In this document: positions 16,583-23,485 of the stretch, piece by piece
Layout: each line of letters begins with the position of its first letter
Position numbering within the stretch: position 1 is the stretch's first letter
Origin: Candidatus Magasanikbacteria bacterium RIFCSPLOWO2_02_FULL_44_11
Lineage (GTDB): Bacteria; Patescibacteriota; Patescibacteriia; Magasanikbacterales; GWA2-37-8
Direction of reading: 5' to 3'
DNA length: 28,543 nucleotides
Assembly (NCBI GenBank): GCA_001783035.1
Contig: MFQK01000007.1
Span: 19,669 to 48,211 of the forward strand
Notes under the pieces: generated by a model
Told to the model about the DNA's origin: nothing
The model's input: only the letters and a program-made list of their open reading frames with translations
The model's database searches: none
Program-made: the position numbers and the translations under genes

Positions 16583-17506
16583 ATGCCAAAAATTATTTTT
16601 TTCGGGACGCAACATTTCGGGGCGGGTATGCTCGATGCCCTTATTGATAGTAAACAATATGAAATTGCGGCAATTGTGACCCAACCGGACCGACCAGTCG
16701 GTCGAGCGCATGAAATCGAAATGTCACCGGTAAAAAAATTAGCGCTGGCTCGAGGCATTAAGACAATTTTACAGCCTGAAACGCTTAAAAATTTCACGGA
16801 AACTACCAAACTTCCCGAGGCTGATGCTTTTGTCGTTTGCCAATATGGCCTCATTATCCCCCAGGCCGTCCTTGACCTGCCTAAAAAAGGAACCATCAAC
16901 GTCCACACATCTCTTTTACCAAAATATCGCGGCGCTTCCCCCATCCAAACTGCCTTGATCAATGGCGAAACTGAAACCGGCGTTACGATCATGCTTATGG
17001 ATGCGAAAATGGACCACGGACCGATCTTGGCACAAGAAAATATACTAATCACTGCCGATGACACCGCGGTGACCTTGGCCGAAAAAATGATCCCCATAGC
17101 TAAAAAATTACTCATCCAAACCCTGGCCGGCTGGTTGAACGGCATGGTATCGCCCCAAGAACAAAATCACACCAAGGCCACCTTGTGCACGACCCTATCC
17201 CGCGCTGACGGCAAACTTAATTTTTCTAAAACCGCTTCGGAATTATATAATATGTATCGCGGCACCTATCTCTGGCCCGGTGTTTGGACCACTTGGAAAG
17301 GCAAACGACTTAAACTATTAAACATCCGCCCAAGCGACAGACCAGGAAAACCCAGACAGGCCATTATTGACCAGAAAAAAATTTTAGTTGGCGCTGCCTA
17401 CGGATCCCTGGAAGTGCGCGAACTTCAGCTCGAAGGTAAAAAAGCTATGTCAACCGAACAATTCATCGCCGGCTACCCGGACTTTAATAACGCCACTCTC
17501 GAATAA
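16583..17506 (+). CDS. fmt: Methionyl-tRNA formyltransferase
   Basis: The 307-residue protein formylates Met-tRNA-fMet using 10-formyl-tetrahydrofolate. An N-terminal Rossmann domain begins KIIFFGTQHFGAGML. The catalytic INVHTSLLPKYRGASPIQ carries the Asn and His of the active site, and MDHGPILAQ carries part of the catalytic aspartate segment. The C-terminal OB-like tRNA-binding domain runs from about residue 205 to the end. Length is normal. It acts before def in the formylation cycle. A hairpin precedes it, and its stop overlaps the start of the next gene by one base (TAATG). Confidence 0.96.
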   Translation: MPKIIFFGTQHFGAGMLDALIDSKQYEIAAIVTQPDRPVGRAHEIEMSPVKKLALARGIKTILQPETLKNFTETTKLPEADAFVVCQYGLIIPQAVLDLPKKGTINVHTSLLPKYRGASPIQTALINGETETGVTIMLMDAKMDHGPILAQENILITADDTAVTLAEKMIPIAKKLLIQTLAGWLNGMVSPQEQNHTKATLCTTLSRADGKLNFSKTASELYNMYRGTYLWPGVWTTWKGKRLKLLNIRPSDRPGKPRQAIIDQKKILVGAAYGSLEVRELQLEGKKAMSTEQFIAGYPDFNNATLE

Positions 17507-18921
17507 TGCCCAATCGAACCCGTCTCACTTGGCTACTTCTCGGTTACGCGGCTCTCCGCGTGTTTTCATATTTCTTCGGCCCGGCCACACCGCTTTTTGT
17601 GGCTCACCCTTTGAACACGGCGGTGACAGGTGTAATCGTCGCCTTGGTCACTCTCCTCCTTCTTAAAAACGATCGTCGCGGCTGGTTCATCATCGCCGGA
17701 GAAATAATTCTTGGCGGTGGCGGCAATTATTTGGAAGCTTTTAACTTATCAATCCGAACTTGGCTGCTGCTTGCTTCTTTAGCCGTTTTTTTTGGCAAAC
17801 TTTTATACAACCACCGAATAAAATCCCTGTGGACATCAGAAAAATTAGCCATCATTACCATTACCCTTCTTTATATTGCCATTGCTTGGGGAAGCCTCAA
17901 CGGCCTTCTCCAAGACCATAACTACAAACTTATCATCAACGACGCCTTGCCTTATCTATTCATTCTCTATTATTTCCCCCTGCGCCAGCTTTGGACAGAT
18001 GAATTAAAATCGTTTATCTTCGACTTAATTGTCGCGGCTATCATTGGCAATTTTTTGTTAATTATTTTTACGTTTGTCGGTTTTTCATCGCACCTCTTTA
18101 TCTTGCAAGACAACTACTACCATTGGTTTCGCGATATCGCGCATGGAAAAATTACCGAGCTGGGTTTTTTTTATCGGTTGGTCATCAACGAACATCTACT
18201 CCTCATTCCCCTCCTAATTTATTTCGCCGCCGCCATTATTAAAAAAGAACACGCGCGCCTCTTTACCGGCCTCGCCTTACTTTTGCTCATCTTACTATCA
18301 ATAAACCTTACCCGCATTTATTTGGTAGCCTTGGCGATAAGTTTTTGTTTCTTATTTACCAAAAAATATTGGCGGCGTTGGCTGGCCGTCGGCCTCGGTG
18401 GCGCGGTTATCTTTATTATTTCCTTTACCAGCATCCATCTGACCGCGAGCCGCGGCGCGAGCCTGGGTTGGGAACTATTTGGCATCCGCTTATCAAGCAT
18501 TGTTGCCCCGAGTACGGAAAATAGTTCGCTCAGTCGTCTACTATTATTGCCAAAAATAATTACCAAAATACAAATGAACCCGTTTCTCGGGTGGGGGCTT
18601 GGCGAGACGATAACCGTCTATAGTCCGGTCTTCAAAAAAGAAGTTACAACTCCCCACTTTGATTGGGGTTATCTGGAAATTCTAACCGAGCTGGGGATAA
18701 TCGGCTTTTTTGCCTGGTACAAACTCCTACAATTAGTCAATAAGCGCATTAAAGCGGCTCCTAGACCCTCTTGGCAGCTCGCTTCGCTCATTGCCCTCCT
18801 CGTGATAAATATCACCTCCCCGGCCTTATTTCATGTCTTTGGGATAATCTGGTTAACAATTCTTCTTTACCACAAACCAACTCAATCGGTCGTTACGTCA
18901 ACCGATGTTTTTTCAAAATAA
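17506..18921 (+). CDS. O-antigen ligase/polymerase-like membrane protein (Wzy/WaaL family)
   Basis: This polytopic membrane protein has 471 residues and about 10-12 hydrophobic helices spread over the whole length. The C-terminal third has the O-antigen-ligase pattern: a large loop with SRLLLLPKIITKIQMNPFLGWGLGE followed by HFDWGYLEILTELGIIGFFAWY, matching the NP-F-G-G...H-N--L--L-E-G--G-- features of the family. Enzymes of this type polymerise or ligate undecaprenyl-linked glycans on the outer face of the membrane. The likely partners are the flippase and two glycosyltransferases encoded convergently downstream. Its last 29 bases overlap the end of the GT2 gene on the other strand. Whether it polymerises repeats or ligates glycan to an acceptor cannot be decided. 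Confidence 0.8.
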   Translation: MPNRTRLTWLLLGYAALRVFSYFFGPATPLFVAHPLNTAVTGVIVALVTLLLLKNDRRGWFIIAGEIILGGGGNYLEAFNLSIRTWLLLASLAVFFGKLLYNHRIKSLWTSEKLAIITITLLYIAIAWGSLNGLLQDHNYKLIINDALPYLFILYYFPLRQLWTDELKSFIFDLIVAAIIGNFLLIIFTFVGFSSHLFILQDNYYHWFRDIAHGKITELGFFYRLVINEHLLLIPLLIYFAAAIIKKEHARLFTGLALLLLILLSINLTRIYLVALAISFCFLFTKKYWRRWLAVGLGGAVIFIISFTSIHLTASRGASLGWELFGIRLSSIVAPSTENSSLSRLLLLPKIITKIQMNPFLGWGLGETITVYSPVFKKEVTTPHFDWGYLEILTELGIIGFFAWYKLLQLVNKRIKAAPRPSWQLASLIALLVINITSPALFHVFGIIWLTILLYHKPTQSVVTSTDVFSK

Positions 18922-19606
18922 TTGCTTGGGCGGCTTCGTAGCTCTTCACCTGTTTCGTCTTCCAAGGTAAATGATACAAAAAGCCGGGCAGCCAACTGCT
19001 CATCCCGCGTCGCCGGCCGACAATTTTTTTATACAGTGTTTCAGGCAAAAAAATCCCCTGCTTACCGCAACTAGCCAGCGTCAACCACAGGTCCCAATCT
19101 TGAAAGCGCTTTAATTGTTCATCAAAGCCGCCAAAAACCTCGCGACGCATAAGCGATGTCGTATCAATATAGTTAAATTTTTTCAAAGCTTTGAGATCAA
19201 ACTCACGGCTTTTCATTTTCTTCCAACCAAAACAATATTTGGAATAAACATACGCGGCTTCATCATGCACCAATAATACCGCCATCATCTTTTCGAGCAT
19301 CTCCGGCTTGGCGACCGTATCGGCATCCCAAAAAATAATAAATTGACCGGTTGATTCTTTAAAACCACGGTTCCTGGCGGCCGCGGCACCCTGGTTATTT
19401 TGGCAAAAAACTTTACCATGCAAAGATACGAACGGCTCGCGGTGCTGAATGCGTTTCATGACTTCCAAAAAATTATCGGTACTGCCGTCATTAACAATTA
19501 CCACCTCAAGCGGTCGGTAAGACTGGTTGGCGAGCGATAACAAAATCCGCTCCAACAGGTGGGCATGGTTGAATATCGGAATGATAACGCTAATTAGCGG
19601 TCTCAT
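18893..19606 (-). CDS. Glycosyltransferase family 2
   Basis: The protein has 237 residues with a GT-A fold. The N-terminal ISVIIPIFNHAHLLERIL and VVIVNDGSTDN are the nucleotide-sugar-binding motifs, GAAAARNRGF is the family helix, DAD (94-96) is the metal-binding DXD, and FQDWDLWL matches the acceptor-side ED-type motif. No transmembrane helices are evident, so it would be a soluble or peripheral enzyme adding one sugar to a lipid-linked intermediate. It starts inside the end of the GT4 gene (4-base overlap) and ends inside the convergent O-antigen-ligase-like gene. Donor and acceptor sugars are unknown. Confidence 0.93.
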   Translation of the reverse strand: MRPLISVIIPIFNHAHLLERILLSLANQSYRPLEVVIVNDGSTDNFLEVMKRIQHREPFVSLHGKVFCQNNQGAAAARNRGFKESTGQFIIFWDADTVAKPEMLEKMMAVLLVHDEAAYVYSKYCFGWKKMKSREFDLKALKKFNYIDTTSLMRREVFGGFDEQLKRFQDWDLWLTLASCGKQGIFLPETLYKKIVGRRRGMSSWLPGFLYHLPWKTKQVKSYEAAQAIILKKHRLT

Positions 19607-20715
19607 AGCTTCACTAATTGTTTATCCCAGGTAAATTCATTAAGAACCCGGGCTTTGCCGGCGGCACCAATGGCTTTTGCTCGCGATGGATCTTTAAGTA
19701 ATTCTACAATTTTATTGACGGCTTGGTCGGCATGATGCGCTTCAACGACATATCCGGTCACGCTATTTTCCACAGCTTCTTCCACTCCCCCAGACATGCC
19801 GGCAACTACCGGGATACCACTGGCCGAAGCTTCCAAAAATACCGTGCCCCACCCCTCTTCCACTCCGCCATCCGGATGCGTCAAAAGAACAAAGGCATCA
19901 GCCGCCTGATATAATGGCGGCAATTGCTCCGGCGGCAACTCACCCAAAAATCTCACGGCATTTTGCAAATTATTTTTCTGGACCATAGCAATAATTTCGT
20001 CACGTTTCGGCCCGCTTCCGACCATGACCCAAACAATATTAGGTATTTGCTTTAATAACTCCGGTAAAAGACCAATGCCTAAAGGAAACCCCTTGCCATC
20101 AACCATCCGACCGACAGTCAATAATACTTTTTTTCCGCTCAGGGCCAAATGAGCTCGTAGCTTTTGAATAAATTCCGGATTCGCTTGTTCTAAAAAGTAA
20201 GGGGCGGGACAAGGATTCACCACGACCATAGGAGTCTCATCATTATATTCACGTACCCGGCGCTCCAAAAATCGGCTGTTAACGACAATTTTTTCGGCCT
20301 GCTGGCAGATTTTCTTAAACCAAGACAGCTTACGACTTTGACTGGTCGCCCGAGCAATATCCGTGCCATGCAAAAAGACCGTATATGACCGCAGTATATT
20401 AAATTTATTTAGAAAATAAGCCACATAGCCAACCGGCAAAACATGGTGCACATGCATGGTCGTAATCCCCTCTTGTTTAATTATTTTCCGAACGATAAAA
20501 AATAAACGCAGCCAATGCGGCCAAACAAACGAATAAAATAATTTGGCCCGAATAACCTTCCAAGGATACGCTCCGTCAAAATCCGCTCCCTTTATAACCG
20601 ACGGCGCCAAAACTACAACTTCTTCGGGTTTGAAATGCCCGGCATATTGGCTCACGTAACCAGAGATGCCACCAATATTCGGCGGATATTCGAGCGTAAT
20701 GATTAATATCTTCAT
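19603..20715 (-). CDS. Glycosyltransferase family 4
   Basis: The protein has 370 residues with a GT-B fold. The N-terminal domain begins MKILIITLEYPPNIGGISGYV, with the glycine-rich acceptor loop. The C-terminal domain has LLTVGRMVDGKGF and the E-x7-E donor motif in GVEEGWGTVFLEASASGIPVVAG. It transfers a hexose from a nucleotide sugar with retention of configuration. It overlaps the flippase end by 4 bases and the GT2 start by 4 bases, so the three genes form one operon for a surface polysaccharide. It may be close to the PimB/WcaL-type group, but substrate cannot be assigned. Confidence 0.93.
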   Translation of the reverse strand: MKILIITLEYPPNIGGISGYVSQYAGHFKPEEVVVLAPSVIKGADFDGAYPWKVIRAKLFYSFVWPHWLRLFFIVRKIIKQEGITTMHVHHVLPVGYVAYFLNKFNILRSYTVFLHGTDIARATSQSRKLSWFKKICQQAEKIVVNSRFLERRVREYNDETPMVVVNPCPAPYFLEQANPEFIQKLRAHLALSGKKVLLTVGRMVDGKGFPLGIGLLPELLKQIPNIVWVMVGSGPKRDEIIAMVQKNNLQNAVRFLGELPPEQLPPLYQAADAFVLLTHPDGGVEEGWGTVFLEASASGIPVVAGMSGGVEEAVENSVTGYVVEAHHADQAVNKIVELLKDPSRAKAIGAAGKARVLNEFTWDKQLVKL

Positions 20716-22154
20716 AACGAACGCTGCGGCAATAATTTTAACTTAAATTCCTGAACTAATTCTTTGGTTAATCCTCCCGAGACGTATAATAACACCACAT
20801 ACAACAAAACACTAATGGCTATAACCAGCCAAAGATTCATGATTTTTAGCAAAACCAAGGCCGCTATACCCATGACTGCAGCCGGCCAGAAAGCATTGAA
20901 ACCATAATCCCACAATTCGGAAGTTTTAATGGCGACGGTCTTTTTCACCAAAACAAACCCGCCAACTGCTAAAATAATATTACCGATAAGCGCCGCAAAC
21001 GCCGCCCCTCGAATCGTAAACAACGGAATCAATAACAAATTCAAGAGAACATTGGTAACCAGTGTCACTGCCAAAAGAGTGGTCTGTTTTTTTTGATTAT
21101 TCGTAGCGTTGAGAGTGGCCCCGGTAACAAAACTCAAGAACCCAAAAACCAAACTAAACAACAATATCCGCAAAACGGTGACTGAAGGCAGGTAAGCCGC
21201 GCCATAGAGCTTCACGATAAGCGGTTCGGCAATTGCCCCCAAACCAAAAGTCAAAGGAAAGACAATCAAGAACAAATAACGCCAGGCTTTCACGAATAAC
21301 TCACCGATTTTTTCACGGTTAGTGATCATCCACGAACTCATCACCGGATAAATACTCGCGGACAAGGCGACCGGTAAAAATTGAAAAGCAAAAGTGATTT
21401 TATACGACACGCTCCACCAGCCCAAATAAACCGGGTCAAGCAACTTTGACATGATAATCGAATCGGCATAGGAATATAACCTCAACAAAATGCCGGCCAC
21501 TCCGAAAGGAATGGCAATGTTTATAAATGATTTTAAAATTGCCGTATCAAACGCCAAACGATAGTGCAACTTGTAGACGCGCTGAGCGGCAATAGCGGCA
21601 AAAATAACGGTTGTAGCGCTCGCTATCGTGTACGCGGCAATAAGGGACCACAACGGCCAATGGTTCCAGAGCGCGAATAAACCGACCGCCATTGTAATCG
21701 TCTGTGACATGATAATTCCGATTGATTCAATCAGTAAATTTCGGTGAGCCCGAAACACCCCAAAGAAAACATTATGCAAATTATCAAAGACCATGGTTAG
21801 ACCAGCCACCAAAATTAACTTTTTCAAAATAGGATCATAACCAAGCGCGTAGGCCGCGCCAATCATCAAAACCCACGAGCCAAGACCAAAGGCAATTTTC
21901 GTCCATAAAACCGTCGTTAAATAACCTTCTGTCTGATCGGGATAACGCGCCGTTTCGCGAGTCAGAACCGCCGCCAAGCCAAAATCCGCGATAACCGTAA
22001 AAATAGCGGCAAATGATAATGCAAAAAAATAATGCCCAGTATTCTCGACTCCTATAAGCCGCGCGACAATCGTGAAATAAATAAAAGAAACAGCTTTCTG
22101 TAAAATAGAAGCTGTCGTGTAAAGGGAAGTATTTTGCGAGACTGTGTAGGCCAT
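20712..22154 (-). CDS. Polysaccharide flippase (Wzx-like, MOP superfamily)
   Basis: This polytopic membrane protein has 480 residues and about 12-14 hydrophobic helices. The N-terminal ILQKAVSFIYFTIVARLIGVENTGHYFFAL is the classic Wzx/RfbX opening, and LTRETARYPD is the loop after helix 2. It flips undecaprenyl-PP-linked oligosaccharides across the membrane for polymerisation by the Wzy-like protein. The start is set at ATG 22154 rather than at 22193 because a strong promoter (TTGCCA-17-TATAAT) lies between them. From there the mRNA would begin about 4 bases before ATG 22154. It heads the flippase-GT4-GT2 operon. Confidence 0.92.
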   Translation of the reverse strand: MAYTVSQNTSLYTTASILQKAVSFIYFTIVARLIGVENTGHYFFALSFAAIFTVIADFGLAAVLTRETARYPDQTEGYLTTVLWTKIAFGLGSWVLMIGAAYALGYDPILKKLILVAGLTMVFDNLHNVFFGVFRAHRNLLIESIGIIMSQTITMAVGLFALWNHWPLWSLIAAYTIASATTVIFAAIAAQRVYKLHYRLAFDTAILKSFINIAIPFGVAGILLRLYSYADSIIMSKLLDPVYLGWWSVSYKITFAFQFLPVALSASIYPVMSSWMITNREKIGELFVKAWRYLFLIVFPLTFGLGAIAEPLIVKLYGAAYLPSVTVLRILLFSLVFGFLSFVTGATLNATNNQKKQTTLLAVTLVTNVLLNLLLIPLFTIRGAAFAALIGNIILAVGGFVLVKKTVAIKTSELWDYGFNAFWPAAVMGIAALVLLKIMNLWLVIAISVLLYVVLLYVSGGLTKELVQEFKLKLLPQRSL

Positions 22155-22164
22155 AATTACAGAT

Positions 22165-22193
22165 ATTATACCTTTATAACCGTCAGCTGGCAA
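22165..22193 (-). promoter_or_regulatory. Promoter of the flippase-GT4-GT2 operon (leaderless)
   Basis: On the minus strand -35 TTGCCA (22193-22188), a 17-base spacer and -10 TATAAT (22170-22165) are present, 10 bases before ATG 22154. Both boxes match consensus at 5 of 6 and 6 of 6 positions. Transcription would start at about 22158. Confidence 0.75.
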
Positions 22194-22195
22194 TT

Positions 22196-22329
22196 GTTCA
22201 ATAAATCATAGTACAATTTTAAATACACAGCATAAAACCGCCGGCGGGCGGTTTTTGCTTCCATCTCGGTCGCACGCGAGTGCTCCCTGCGATGAGGTAT
22301 TTAAAATTGCACTATGATTTTATTGAAAC
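22196..22329 (-). ncRNA. Large structured 3' element after the cupredoxin-like gene (element B)
   Basis: The arms 22297-22329 and 22196-22226 pair over about 31 bases with one mismatch and two single-base bulges; the inner 24 pairs have a single mismatch. They enclose 70 bases. Read on the minus strand, the interior holds GCAC-TCGC-GTGC (a 4-bp hairpin), then GAGATGGAAGCAAAAA, then a GC-rich hairpin AACCGCC...GGCGGTT ending in TTTT. It begins 3 bases after the stop of the upstream gene and ends 2 bases before the -35 box of the flippase promoter. It probably insulates the two units by termination in both directions. The core resembles element A after clpB although the outer stem sequence is different. 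Confidence 0.6.
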
Positions 22330-22332
22330 AGA

Positions 22333-22839
22333 CTACGGCTGCACGTTGATAAAACCGGATCCGCCACCATCACACGTAATATTAATTTTACCTTCGGCAG
22401 ATATCGAAACCGCCACCCAGCCGTAGGCGGCTAATTTATATGAAGCGGTGCCGACGCCAATCGTATGAGGTTTGTCGTTGCGGTTGTCGAGCATGAATTT
22501 AACACCCTTTTTCACCGTCATAGAACCGGGCACCGCACTACAACCGATAAATTGCATGCGATAACCTGAACCTCCGTATTTTGCAACCGCTTCATTATAG
22601 CTCAACTCTGCCGCCGGCGAACTAATATTAGTAGTTGGAGACGTTGTCTTCTTGATCACTTTCGGAGCAGCCTTAGTCGTTGTCGGCGAAGTAGTAACCG
22701 GTACCGTAACCGGTACCGTAACCGCGTTATTTTGAGGTGTCGTTGTTGTCACCGGAGCCGGTTCGCTTTTCTTGCAACCCCAACCCGCCAAACTAAGGAC
22801 CATGATCATCGCCACGATACTCCCCAAAGATTTACGCAT
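22333..22839 (-). CDS. Exported cupredoxin-like protein, probable lipoprotein
   Basis: The protein has 168 residues. Its N-terminal hydrophobic signal ends at LSLAGWGC (C22), an imperfect lipobox because tryptophan replaces the usual residue before GC. A Thr/Pro/Val-rich flexible linker (about 25-75) follows, encoded in part by a repeated GGTACCGTAACC unit. The C-terminal domain (about 88-168) is a small beta fold resembling cupredoxins: PGSMTVKKGVKFMLDNRNDKPHTIGVG, then ITCDGGGSGFINV. One histidine and one cysteine occupy possible copper-ligand places, but no second histidine or methionine ligand is evident, so metal binding is uncertain. It stands alone between two regulatory regions and would sit on the outer face of the membrane. 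Function is not known. Confidence 0.65.
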   Translation of the reverse strand: MRKSLGSIVAMIMVLSLAGWGCKKSEPAPVTTTTPQNNAVTVPVTVPVTTSPTTTKAAPKVIKKTTSPTTNISSPAAELSYNEAVAKYGGSGYRMQFIGCSAVPGSMTVKKGVKFMLDNRNDKPHTIGVGTASYKLAAYGWVAVSISAEGKINITCDGGGSGFINVQP

Positions 22840-22894
22840 AAAAAAACAAAGAAATAGGTTAATATAATATTACTCTACCATACTTCTATTACTT

Positions 22895-22956
22895 TTGACA
22901 GGGGGTGGATATATTAGGACATTTCCACTTTGGATTGACAGTGGGTAGGCATATTA
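22895..22956. repeat. Direct repeat, 22-base unit with 40-base period
   Basis: Two copies, 22895-22916 and 22935-22956, match at 18 of 22 positions: both begin TTGACAG, continue GGGT after one variable base, and end ATATTA. The second copy overlaps the stop of the YgjP-type peptidase gene. They lie upstream of the cupredoxin-like gene. A 40-base period is about four helical turns, so two regulator molecules could bind on one face. Confidence 0.5.
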
Positions 22957-23484
22957 AATATGCAAACCGACGTTTCGAATTTTTTTTCGCCGCTCACGGT
23001 AATCGGGAATAGTTTGTGATACCAATTTCCAAAATAAATGAGAATGGTTTAAAAATTCAAGATGACAAAGCTCGTGCACGACAATATAATCAGCCAATTC
23101 TTCCGGTAACAAGGCAATTCGATAATTAAAATTCATATTACCCTGCCTCGAACAGCTTCCCCAACGCGTCCGCTGATTGCGAATGGTAACCCGCCGATAC
23201 GGGTAGTTATACACCCGGTTGAAATGAGCTAAACGCGCCATAACCAAGCGCCGGGCATCCAGGTATAGTTTTTGCAGCTCAGCCTGGCTGCGTTTAATCG
23301 GCGCCACCGTAGGCAACGACTTAAAATGATGAAGTTTTTTTGTTATCCAGGCCATTTTCGCCCGAACAAAATCGTCTACAAAAGGCCGGTACCAACGACT
23401 GCGGACAGTCACGATCACACGGCCATCGCGATATACGGCTAACCTCAACCCTTTTACTCGCCGATTATAACGGACAGAATACAT
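22954..23484 (-). CDS. YgjP/DUF45-type zinc metallopeptidase
   Basis: The protein has 176 residues. The C-terminal domain carries RTRWGSCSRQGNMNFN (about 105-120), the family signature, then HELCH (137-141) with catalytic E138, and NHSHLFW with a third histidine ligand. This matches the YgjP-like (DUF45, SprT/M48-related) zincin family, whose substrates are largely unknown. The N-terminal half (about 1-50) is a beta-rich RRVKGLRLAV...GRVIVTVR region, as in the family. No signal or membrane helix is seen, so it is cytoplasmic. Its ATG follows the ATPase stop by one base, so translation is probably coupled to the ATPase. Confidence 0.9.
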   Translation of the reverse strand: MYSVRYNRRVKGLRLAVYRDGRVIVTVRSRWYRPFVDDFVRAKMAWITKKLHHFKSLPTVAPIKRSQAELQKLYLDARRLVMARLAHFNRVYNYPYRRVTIRNQRTRWGSCSRQGNMNFNYRIALLPEELADYIVVHELCHLEFLNHSHLFWKLVSQTIPDYRERRKKIRNVGLHI

Positions 23485-23485
23485 A

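Noticed and set aside
22155..22193. N-terminal extension of the flippase (start at 22193)
   Set aside because: A TTGCCA-17-TATAAT promoter occupies this stretch, and the family N-terminus begins at ATG 22154.
22686..22720. GGTACCGTAACC repeat as an operator or mobile-element trace
   Set aside because: It encodes the VTVP repeats of the lipoprotein linker and is explained by low-complexity coding sequence.
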